Under the pieces are notes generated by a model. It saw only the letters and a list, made by a program, of their open reading frames with translations. It had not been told where the DNA came from and did not search any database. DNA of 64,000 bases from a virus: positions 1-64,000 of IMG/VR virus record IMGVR_UViG_3300041583_000345; one strand, written 5' to 3'. This document shows, piece after piece, positions 55,292 through 63,140 of this stretch. Position numbers and translations under genes: made by a program. How positions within the stretch are numbered: the stretch's first letter is position 1; each line of letters opens with the position of its first letter.

Positions 55292-56483
55292 TAATGTAAG
55301 AGTAGTTTTTTAACTTGTAGTGGACATAAAAATTAACATAGTCTTTACCTTCAAATGGTTTTATTCTACCATGCTCACATACTGCTGATTCGTAAAATAC
55401 CATATCTTGTGGTTCGAAGAATATTTCATTTGTTTCGCCGTCATGTCCTTTTATTTGTAGTGCCCAGTCATCACCGAATTCTTTATAGCCGCATCCGCAA
55501 CGTAAATCTTTTGACATCATTATTATAGCACTAATTTGGTGTGTTTCAATTCTATCAGTATGTAAGATTAAACTACTATTTTTATGGTAATTTCTAAACC
55601 CATATATGAATGTTTTTTCTAATTCTTCACCACACCAAGCTTCTAATTTAGGTAATAAGTAATCGTGTATCTTATTTGTTAAATTAGGTATTTCCCATAT
55701 GGGATAAATTGTTGATGAACCGGGTTGAGTATTATCTTTACCGGCATATTCCTCTTTATAACTTTTATCGGCTACACTTATTATTCCTTCAACACAGTCA
55801 TTAAATAGTTTATCATCAAATTTAAATACTTCGAAACCATTTTTTGTTAATTTAGGGAAATCTAATGCTGATGAAAATGTGTGGGATTTTTTAACCATAT
55901 GTTCTTGTGCTAATCTATTGTCTTCTGCGCCGTTCCAATCATTTTCTCTAATCCAAGCAGTAATAATATATTTTTTTCCTTTTATTATGGGTTTACCGGC
56001 ATGTAATACATCATTATTTACTTTACCGTCTATCATGTTATTCCATAGTAAAGCTTTACCTTTAGTAGGTTTAAACGATTGTTTTAAAATAGAAAATTCT
56101 GTTTCACCACCTTCCAAACCATCATTTAAGTAAATCATTAGTGTTTGCGTTCGATTACCTGATGATAAGCAGTGCTGATTATAATGTTCGCCTAAAAAGA
56201 AGTCATAGTGGGGTTTAAATTCCTGCCCTACTTTATATAATTGTCCTTGTAATGCTTCTATTTTGGCTGTTCTAATTCCTAAAGTATTTGCTATTTTTTT
56301 ACTTAGTCTTAACACTACATCATTATCAGCAGGTAAATTACAAGTGGTTGAAGTTCTTGAACTATCAACTACAGCTTTTTTTGTAGCATCAGCTACAGTG
56401 GAAGGTTGATTATTTGCCTTTATTAATTTAATTAAAGCATCACAATCTTGTGTATTTAAAAAATCGTTTAATTCTATAATCAT
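55284..56483 (-). CDS. tandem 2-oxoglutarate/Fe(II) dioxygenase, prolyl 4-hydroxylase-like
   Basis: 399 residues with two dioxygenase domains. Domain 1 (about 1-185) is prolyl 4-hydroxylase-like: SSRTSTTCNL, iron ligands H92 and D94 in KPHYDFFLGEH, TLMIYLNDGLEGGETEF, and H161 with K171 in VLHAGKPIIKGKKYIITAW. Domain 2 (about 205-395) has H308 and D310 in LILHTDR and H371 in CEHGRIKPFEGKDY. Both seem catalytically complete. It overlaps the HPAT-like gene by 8 bases, forming one unit with two glycosyltransferases. Confidence 0.82.
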   Translation of the reverse strand: MIIELNDFLNTQDCDALIKLIKANNQPSTVADATKKAVVDSSRTSTTCNLPADNDVVLRLSKKIANTLGIRTAKIEALQGQLYKVGQEFKPHYDFFLGEHYNQHCLSSGNRTQTLMIYLNDGLEGGETEFSILKQSFKPTKGKALLWNNMIDGKVNNDVLHAGKPIIKGKKYIITAWIRENDWNGAEDNRLAQEHMVKKSHTFSSALDFPKLTKNGFEVFKFDDKLFNDCVEGIISVADKSYKEEYAGKDNTQPGSSTIYPIWEIPNLTNKIHDYLLPKLEAWCGEELEKTFIYGFRNYHKNSSLILHTDRIETHQISAIIMMSKDLRCGCGYKEFGDDWALQIKGHDGETNEIFFEPQDMVFYESAVCEHGRIKPFEGKDYVNFYVHYKLKNYSYIND

Positions 56484-56544
56484 TTAGTAAGATTTATGTA
56501 TTACTGTAGGGTAGTCTATGCTTTAAAAATTTCTTCTATTTTAT

Positions 56545-56640
56545 TCATAACTTCTTTAAAATCCACCTATCACATGATAAACAGTCTTCTGATGTTCTTG
56601 ATCCTATATCTATTCCTGTTACTGTAATAATTTTTGGCAT
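56545..56640 (-). CDS. 31-residue peptide copying the ribonucleotide reductase tail
   Basis: ATG at 56640, MPKIITVTGIDIGSRTSEDC, then LSCDRWILKKL. IGSRTSEDCLSCD is identical to the last residues of the NrdA encoded 450 bases upstream, including the redox Cys pair. The DNA over this stretch is also nearly identical. Likely a partial duplication of the nrdA 3' end that made a new small ORF. Confidence 0.6.
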   Translation of the reverse strand: MPKIITVTGIDIGSRTSEDCLSCDRWILKKL

Positions 56641-56652
56641 AGGTATAACTAG

Positions 56653-57081
56653 TTACTTAACTGTGTTTGCTTTTACTCTAACTTCATGCCACTTTACTCT
56701 ACCGTCTTCTACCGCTTTTTTTATGTTTTTTTGATGGCCATTCAAAAAAGCTGTCCCACTTTTTACCTCAATGAGATGAACAGTAGTTGTTTCTGGTTTA
56801 TCCAAATCTGTAAAGCCTAAAAAATCAATAGGTTTACCTAAATGATGAGTATTTTCCGGAGGTATAGGGAAAACATCCATAAAGGGTACAAAATTCTCAA
56901 TAGTTAATCCCCACTGCACAGAACCTGATCTTTTTTTAGCATCAGCAGATATTTTGCTTTTCTGTTTATCAAACGATACTTGCTGCTGTATTAATTCTCT
57001 CTTAAGTTTTTTTACTTGTATTATAAGGAATACTACTACACCTAATAGTGCAGCAGATACCAGTATATATAGTATATACAT
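56653..57081 (-). CDS. membrane-anchored Holliday-junction-resolvase-related endonuclease
   Basis: 142 residues. An N-terminal membrane helix (ILYILVSAALLGVVVFLIIQ) and coiled coil lead to a PF10107-type domain: VQWGLTIENFVPFMDVFPIP, GKPIDFLGFTDLDKP and VHLIEVKSGTAFLNGHQKNI with the nuclease D..E-x-K pattern. The family is related to archaeal Holliday junction resolvases. A membrane-tied nuclease could process recombination intermediates or incoming DNA. Confidence 0.8.
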   Translation of the reverse strand: MYILYILVSAALLGVVVFLIIQVKKLKRELIQQQVSFDKQKSKISADAKKRSGSVQWGLTIENFVPFMDVFPIPPENTHHLGKPIDFLGFTDLDKPETTTVHLIEVKSGTAFLNGHQKNIKKAVEDGRVKWHEVRVKANTVK

Positions 57082-57096
57082 ACTAATTAATTTAGT

Positions 57097-58812
57097 TTAC
57101 CCATCACAGCTTAAACAATCTTCAGATGTTCTTGATCCTATATCTCCGTTTATTACTGAGTCTGTTCTTAGGTAATATAGTGTTTTTATTCCTAACTTCC
57201 AAGCTTGTTGGTGAACTAGGTTGATAAATCTTGGACTATCTGTTGGATCAAAGGCTAAGTTTAAAGATTGTGTTTGATCAATGTATTTTTGTCTAACTGC
57301 TGCTTGTTCTACCAGAGCAAGTTGGTTTATTTCAGCAAATGTTAAGAATACCTCTTTATCCTCTACTGTCATAATATCTTCAGGTAGATTAGCTACAGAA
57401 CCTCTATCTTTCATGATTTGATCCCAAACTTCTTCTGTATTATGCCCTTTTACGTCTAAATATGACTCTAATGCTGGATTTTTTCTAATAAAAGTTCCTT
57501 TTGCTGAGTTAAAGGTATAAACGTTTGCTGGTACTGGTTCAATTCCTGCTGAAACTCCTCCTGATATAGTGGAATTTGATACTGTTGGTGCGATAGCCAG
57601 TAAGTGACTATTTCTCATTCCAGTTCCTTTGCACCATAACGGCTCTCCATACTCATCTGCTAGTTTTCTTGAAGCTGCTTCTGCTTTATTTTTAATATCC
57701 GAGAATATTTGATGTGTGTACGATGTTGCTGCTATCGAATTGAAAGGTATTCTTTCGTTTTGTAAAAATGTATGCCATCCTAATACTCCTAATCCAAGTG
57801 CTCTTCCTTTTTTAGCAGATCTTGCTGATCTTATCAAAGAATCTCTTCCAGAGGTCTTTGCTAGAAATTCCTCTAGTACTCCATCTAAGAAATAAATTGC
57901 TGTTTCTATCAAATCTGTATTTTTCCATTCGTGCCATTTCGTTAAATTTACTGAGGATAAACAACAAATAAAGGAATGTTCTTCGTCGGTAAATAATGTA
58001 ATTTCCGAACAGATATTTGTCATCGTAACTTCAAGGTTATTTCTCGTATATGCAGGAGGATTGTCATTATTAACGTTATCCTTAAACATAATATAGGGTT
58101 CTCCTGTTTCTACTCTAGACTTAAGTATCTCTACCCATGTCTCCATTGCCTCCGGTACTCTCCTGTCGAGTTTCTCCATAAAGCTATCATCCACTACAAC
58201 GCATTGGTGTAGGTTTAGACACTGTCTATTAGGGTCCCCTTTAGGTCTTCTAATTTGTAAAAATTCTTTAATATCTGGATGATTTATATCTAGGTTAACT
58301 GATGCTGCTCCTCTACGAACTGCGCCTTGGTTAGTTGCTATGATAGTAGAATCGTAAATCTTAGCCCAAGGTATTACACCTTCTGACTGTCCCATTTCTA
58401 AGGTTCCGATTTTTTGACCTCTACCTCTAACTTTAGATAATCCAATACCAACTCCACCTCCTAAGGAAGTCAATCTCATGAGTTCAGCATTGGTCAAGCC
58501 AATACCTCGAATTGAGTCGGGGGTATCAATTCCGAAACATGAGATTGGTAATCCTTTATCAGTTCCTGTATTTGATAGAACAGGTGAGGCTAAATTTAAC
58601 CACCCTTTCCACATATACCTGAAGAATTTTGGTGCTAAATCTGGTCGATCTAGTCTTTTTGCTACCGTATCAGCTACTCTCTTGTATGCTAATTTTGGTG
58701 TTTCATTTGGTAGTAAATACCCTTTTGATATTGTTGCTATTGAAACTTCGTTCATCCATTCCGGATAGTCTTTTCCTGCTTCCCAATTGTAAGTATCTAC
58801 TGGTGTATTCAT
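57097..58812 (-). CDS. nrdA: class I ribonucleotide reductase, alpha subunit
   Basis: 571 residues, shorter than E. coli NrdA (761) because it starts without an ATP-cone. Motifs: LASPVLSNTGTDKGLPISCF, LTSLGGGVGIGLSKVRGRG, RRGAASVNLDINHPDIKEFL, GLGVLGWHTFLQ and LLAIAPTVSNSTISGGVSAG. The C-terminal SEDCLSCDG carries the Cys pair reduced by thioredoxin. It makes dNDPs. Loss of the cone removes the usual dATP shut-off. Confidence 0.95.
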   Translation of the reverse strand: MNTPVDTYNWEAGKDYPEWMNEVSIATISKGYLLPNETPKLAYKRVADTVAKRLDRPDLAPKFFRYMWKGWLNLASPVLSNTGTDKGLPISCFGIDTPDSIRGIGLTNAELMRLTSLGGGVGIGLSKVRGRGQKIGTLEMGQSEGVIPWAKIYDSTIIATNQGAVRRGAASVNLDINHPDIKEFLQIRRPKGDPNRQCLNLHQCVVVDDSFMEKLDRRVPEAMETWVEILKSRVETGEPYIMFKDNVNNDNPPAYTRNNLEVTMTNICSEITLFTDEEHSFICCLSSVNLTKWHEWKNTDLIETAIYFLDGVLEEFLAKTSGRDSLIRSARSAKKGRALGLGVLGWHTFLQNERIPFNSIAATSYTHQIFSDIKNKAEAASRKLADEYGEPLWCKGTGMRNSHLLAIAPTVSNSTISGGVSAGIEPVPANVYTFNSAKGTFIRKNPALESYLDVKGHNTEEVWDQIMKDRGSVANLPEDIMTVEDKEVFLTFAEINQLALVEQAAVRQKYIDQTQSLNLAFDPTDSPRFINLVHQQAWKLGIKTLYYLRTDSVINGDIGSRTSEDCLSCDG

Positions 58813-59621
58813 TTAATTTTGTTTTTGTTGTTTCCGTAATTTATATTCTCTACGTAGTTAATTATAGACCCTTTTAATTTACCTCCTTTTACTGTAGTTC
58901 CTGTGTTTCTATTTCTCTTTAATGTTCCTTCATCGTACTTTTCTAAAGCTTCCATTAAGCTATGTAGTAGTTCTTTGCTCTTGTCTGGGTGTATAATTGT
59001 ATAGGTTCCTTTCGATTTTCCGTAATTACCTGCTAACTCTCCTGGTCGTTTTACTCCCCACTGTGAGCTCTTCTCTCCTGTGTGGTTTTTTATGAACTTT
59101 TCAAAATACTCCTTCCGTGTCATACTGCCTTTAGTCTGCTTACAGGAATACACTCTTTTTTCTATAGCTTCTCGTGACTGTTGGTTTCCGGAGTTACATA
59201 ATTCTCGTATCCTTGCAAGTCCTTTTTCTGAGTGGTATTTCCCGTTGTACTTAGCTTTTTTTGTTTCTTTTGCCTTATCTACGGTTTCAGTATTGAACAT
59301 TGGATTTTTCTCTAGAAAAAGCTTTCTCCGTTTTTCTACAGGGTAGGCTATTAAGCACAATTTTTTTCTTTGTAACTCCCCCTCTTCTGTTTTACCTGAT
59401 AGTAGCAACCATGCTACTTTATCTTGCATTTTCCCTAACCACTTGTACCGTATCCAATGTGCTGTTGCATGGTTTTTTATTGATAGTCTTACTAAGTTAG
59501 ATTCTTCGTTGGTTCCTTGTTCATATCTTGGAATAATGTGATGTTTATGTGTACCCCCTATTACTTTATTACTTTTTCTCTCCTCTAGGAATTTTTTATA
59601 AATTTCTTGCCAGTTTACCAT
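58809..59621 (-). CDS. HNH homing endonuclease between nrdA and nrdB
   Basis: 270 residues. The HNH core is GGTHKHHIIPRYEQGTNEES followed by NLVRLSIKNHATAHWIRYKW. The C-terminal half is rich in Lys and Gly with repeated NUMOD-like DNA-binding segments (GVKRPGELAGNYGKSKGTYT). Free-standing HNH genes often sit among nrd genes of phages. It overlaps nrdA by 4 bases. Confidence 0.87.
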   Translation of the reverse strand: MVNWQEIYKKFLEERKSNKVIGGTHKHHIIPRYEQGTNEESNLVRLSIKNHATAHWIRYKWLGKMQDKVAWLLLSGKTEEGELQRKKLCLIAYPVEKRRKLFLEKNPMFNTETVDKAKETKKAKYNGKYHSEKGLARIRELCNSGNQQSREAIEKRVYSCKQTKGSMTRKEYFEKFIKNHTGEKSSQWGVKRPGELAGNYGKSKGTYTIIHPDKSKELLHSLMEALEKYDEGTLKRNRNTGTTVKGGKLKGSIINYVENINYGNNKNKIK

Positions 59622-59674
59622 AGTATTTGTTTAGAATAAATAGGTAAGAAAAAGATTTTATTGCAACTCGAATC

Positions 59675-60649
59675 TTAAAAAGCGGTGTCCCAATCCATAT
59701 GTCCTTTACTATAATTTGTTACGCGCACAGCGAAGAAATCTGAAAATTGTTTACCTGCAATTACTGCGTCAAACCATTTCATTGTCTTTAATGCTCCTTT
59801 GTCAATTTCTGTTGAGGGTATTAATGGTTTTAGTCCTAAGTCCCCCATTTTGGTGTTTACTCTATGTTTAATAAAATTCTTAAGCTCTTCTTTGGTAAGA
59901 TTCTCTAAATCTCCCATTTCAAAGACTTTGTCTATAAAGTCATATTCAAGTTTTATAGCAGCTGTTGCTGCTTCTCTTATATCCTGCTCTAATTTAGCTG
60001 TTTTAAATTCTGGGTGTTCTTTCATTAATGTTCTAAATAACCAACAGCCTGCTTCTGAGTGTAGAGATTCATCTCTTACTGACCATTCTACTATCTGTCC
60101 AACACCTTTTAGTTTGTTTCTCATCTTAAATGAAAGTAACACTGCAAAGGAACTAAATAAGTTAACTCCTTCTGTGAAAGCAGAGAAGATAGCGAGAGAG
60201 ACAGCTCTTTGGTGCCAATCCGGAGATTCGTGTGAATCTCTAACATCCATTAGATGTTGAATTTTTGCCATTGTAGCTTCATCCTCCATAAACTCCGCAA
60301 AATTATCCAAACCCAGCTGTTCGTTTAATAATGAATAAGCTTCTGCGTGTATTGTTTCAAAAGATCCAAAAGTGACCGCCATTGCAATGACTTCTGGTTT
60401 TCTAAACCATTTTGTAACTAAATTAGTCCAGTAGTCATTTACTACTGTTTCGGTTTGTGCGAATCCTTTTAAGATTCCCCCAATAAGGTTCTTTTCATGA
60501 TCCTTTAGGTTAGAATTCCAGTCTGTTACATCTTGTGACATTGGTATTTCTGTATGTAGCCAGTGGGCTTGTTGCTGTCGGAGCCAGTAGTCGAATGCTT
60601 GTGGATATTCAAAGGGCTTGTAAACAATTCGTTCCTGTAAAAGACTCAT
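59675..60649 (-). CDS. nrdB: class I ribonucleotide reductase, beta subunit
   Basis: 324 residues. Diiron ligands are visible in LKGFAQTETVVNDYW, FGSFETIHAEAYSLL and WSVRDESLHSEAGCWLF, and the alpha-binding C-terminus is YSKGHMDWDTAF. It supplies the radical for NrdA. The HNH gene separates it from nrdA. Confidence 0.95.
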   Translation of the reverse strand: MSLLQERIVYKPFEYPQAFDYWLRQQQAHWLHTEIPMSQDVTDWNSNLKDHEKNLIGGILKGFAQTETVVNDYWTNLVTKWFRKPEVIAMAVTFGSFETIHAEAYSLLNEQLGLDNFAEFMEDEATMAKIQHLMDVRDSHESPDWHQRAVSLAIFSAFTEGVNLFSSFAVLLSFKMRNKLKGVGQIVEWSVRDESLHSEAGCWLFRTLMKEHPEFKTAKLEQDIREAATAAIKLEYDFIDKVFEMGDLENLTKEELKNFIKHRVNTKMGDLGLKPLIPSTEIDKGALKTMKWFDAVIAGKQFSDFFAVRVTNYSKGHMDWDTAF

Positions 60650-60722
60650 ATGTATTTATATATTTGAAGTTAAATTAGATGGGAATATCCTCTTGGTTAT
60701 CTCTCGGGGACGTTTTAATAAA

Positions 60723-60738
60723 TAGAATATATATTCTA
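60723..60738. repeat. 16-bp perfect palindrome
   Basis: TAGAATATATATTCTA in the 116-base gap between the helicase and nrdB genes. AT-rich; could be an operator or chance. Confidence 0.5.
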
Positions 60739-60765
60739 CTTTTGTCTGGTTTTTTAAGAACTTTA

Positions 60766-62103
60766 TTATAGTAATTTCTGTAGCGTTTCTGATGTTAAGT
60801 TATACTTAGGTTTAGCGGCTTCTGCTAATAGATCATCTAAGTCTGTTTTACCTTTAAATGATATATGTCCGTTATTGGTATCCATGTTTATGTCGTAAGT
60901 CATTCCGTCCATACCGTATCTGTTTTTCATAATATGAATTCGACCAGTTCCTAAAACTTTATCTTCTTTCATCCTAGATAAGGATAAACATACATCGGCT
61001 ACCATCATCTTATCATACGATCCTGCAGCTTTATCTCCTTCTATTATTGAATCTTTAGCTCCCATACGGTTAACCTGTGAAGGTGTTAAGATTGGTATTT
61101 TTAATTCTTTGGCTAATCCTTTAGTTGCGATAAAAACATCATCGATTTCATCTTTTCTTTCGGCGAATTTACCTCTTGAAGGTGCTCTTAGGTAATCAAC
61201 ATAATCAATGATTACTAAGTCTGGTTTATGCCCCATATCGGTACATTTCTGTATATGAGACTTAATAGTATTTACTGTTGCTCCCTTTGGTGGGTATTCT
61301 TTAACAATTAACTTCCCCTTTAGTGCGTCTACTGTCTTCTGAACTTCTTTTCTATGTTTGTTTACTTCATCTATAGAATATCCGGTAAAATAACAGTCAA
61401 ATCGTTTCCCAACATAGTCTTCTCCTAATTCTAAGGTGTAATATATAACATTATACCCTAGTTTTACAGCGTGGGCTCCAGCTGCTACCATAGTCCATGA
61501 TTTTCCACCTCCTGGGTTACCAAACATGATAATTAAATCTCCTGGTCCGAATCCTCCCTGTATAGCATCATTCATTATAGGCCAAGGTGTTGGGATAGTA
61601 GGCCTGTAGTCAACTCTGTATCGAGTCTCTACATCTTTATTGTATTCATGGCCAATGTTTTTATCCATCCCAGCTTTCATTGCCTTTTCAACTTGATTTC
61701 TAATCCCGTCGAAATCTCCATCTTTTAAAAGGTCTGCTGATGCTAAAATTGCAGCTTTCATCTCTTGGTTCTTACAAAAGCCTAAAAACTCTTCTTGAAT
61801 ATACTCTAAATCCTCTTGAGATGCTGCGTAAGAGTTTCTAAGCTCTTCTTTTAACGCTACGACTAGTACTTCATTCTCTACCTTCTGAAGTTCTACTTTC
61901 AGAACATCCATTGTTACTACTGTATGGTATTTATCAAAGTACCTGATAATTTCATTTATAATCCACTTATGTGAATCCGCATCGAAATAGACATCTGTCA
62001 ATACATCTCTGGTATTCTGTAGGAATGTTTTGTCTGTTAGTAGTGATCCTAGTACTTTTAATTGGAAGCCTTTTCCGTATTGCTGAAGTGATTTAAGTGT
62101 CAT
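60766..62103 (-). CDS. DnaB/gp41-like replicative helicase
   Basis: 445 residues. The N-terminal domain is helical; the RecA-like domain has GDLIIMFGNPGGGKSWTMVA (Walker A), VIYYTLELGEDYVGKRFD, DLVIIDYVDYLRAP (Walker B), ILTPSQVNRMGAKD and the arginine-type RIHIMKNRYG. It should unwind DNA 5'-3' at the fork with the family A polymerase. Confidence 0.92.
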   Translation of the reverse strand: MTLKSLQQYGKGFQLKVLGSLLTDKTFLQNTRDVLTDVYFDADSHKWIINEIIRYFDKYHTVVTMDVLKVELQKVENEVLVVALKEELRNSYAASQEDLEYIQEEFLGFCKNQEMKAAILASADLLKDGDFDGIRNQVEKAMKAGMDKNIGHEYNKDVETRYRVDYRPTIPTPWPIMNDAIQGGFGPGDLIIMFGNPGGGKSWTMVAAGAHAVKLGYNVIYYTLELGEDYVGKRFDCYFTGYSIDEVNKHRKEVQKTVDALKGKLIVKEYPPKGATVNTIKSHIQKCTDMGHKPDLVIIDYVDYLRAPSRGKFAERKDEIDDVFIATKGLAKELKIPILTPSQVNRMGAKDSIIEGDKAAGSYDKMMVADVCLSLSRMKEDKVLGTGRIHIMKNRYGMDGMTYDINMDTNNGHISFKGKTDLDDLLAEAAKPKYNLTSETLQKLL

Positions 62104-62111
62104 TGTATAAC

Positions 62112-63140
62112 CTATTTAAATATTGTTAATCCTCTAAAATTTTCCAACCAACCTTCTGTATTTTTGGTGATCCCTTCAATCTTATCTGTGTCCAGTAAGT
62201 GTAGGAATCCTCCTACCTGTAGTGACGGTATTGGGCTCTTTATTACTTCTAATATATGGTCTTTTTCTTTCTGATCCAACGCTGTAATGTGTAAATCCAT
62301 TAATTTAAAATTAGTTTCCACACGATCCCATTCGCTTATAATTTTAGGAAAGATTTTTTTTACTTTGGGGTCTGTTAACTTAGCTGCGCAGACATCGTAC
62401 ACATACTCTAATGTTGTGCCGGGTACATTTACCAGGTCAGGGAACTGTGAGATTATAGTCTTTATCCCCAAACCTTTTACTCCTGCTAAATTATCAGAGT
62501 TGTCCCCTAAAAGGGCTTTTACAACATTATAGTTTTCAGGAAGAACTTGTAATTCTCCTTGAATGTTAGCAGCTGTTAATAGAAGTTTTTTAACCGGAGC
62601 ATAAACCTCTACGTTTTCATCTACAAGCTGTAAAAAATCTTTATCTGATGAAATTATGGTAAGTTTCTTATTAGTAGACGATGCTGTTTTTGCTAAATAT
62701 GCTATAATATCATCTGCTTCAAGTTTTTCCATCATAACCTGCTGAACTGGTAAACATTCTATATAGTCCTGTGTTCTATACAGTTGTGCTATTAATGCTT
62801 CCTGTTCTTCGGCTTTTGTATCATATAGTCCCCAGTGCGTAATTCGAGATGTTGCTCGATTGGCTTTATAATTCTGGTCTATATTCTTTCTATTAGCAGA
62901 ACCTCCTTTTCCGTCCCATATTATAAGTACCCTTGTCGGGTCAAAAGTACGGGTTACAAATCCTAATGATCGCAGGAAACCAATTAGACCGCCTACATGG
63001 TGGCCTAAAGGGTTCATTGCCTTAAGGAGTGAAAAGCTTCGAATTAGCATATTCATAGCATCTATAACTAAAATATGGTCGTTTAACTCTCGGGGTGGGG
63101 ACTGTTTTAAATTTTTCAGAAGATCTGAATAGTCCGTCAT
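62112..63140 (-). CDS. 5'-3' exonuclease / flap nuclease
   Basis: 342 residues, PIN-like FEN family: HILVIDAMNMLIRSF, FDPTRVLIIWDGKGGSANRK, LEADDIIAYLAK, LTIISSDKDFLQLVDENVEV and ALLGDNSDNLAGVKGLGIKT. These Asp clusters bind the two metals. It removes RNA primers or flaps and replaces the 5'-3' exonuclease domain absent from the DNA polymerase. Confidence 0.92.
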   Translation of the reverse strand: MTDYSDLLKNLKQSPPRELNDHILVIDAMNMLIRSFSLLKAMNPLGHHVGGLIGFLRSLGFVTRTFDPTRVLIIWDGKGGSANRKNIDQNYKANRATSRITHWGLYDTKAEEQEALIAQLYRTQDYIECLPVQQVMMEKLEADDIIAYLAKTASSTNKKLTIISSDKDFLQLVDENVEVYAPVKKLLLTAANIQGELQVLPENYNVVKALLGDNSDNLAGVKGLGIKTIISQFPDLVNVPGTTLEYVYDVCAAKLTDPKVKKIFPKIISEWDRVETNFKLMDLHITALDQKEKDHILEVIKSPIPSLQVGGFLHLLDTDKIEGITKNTEGWLENFRGLTIFK

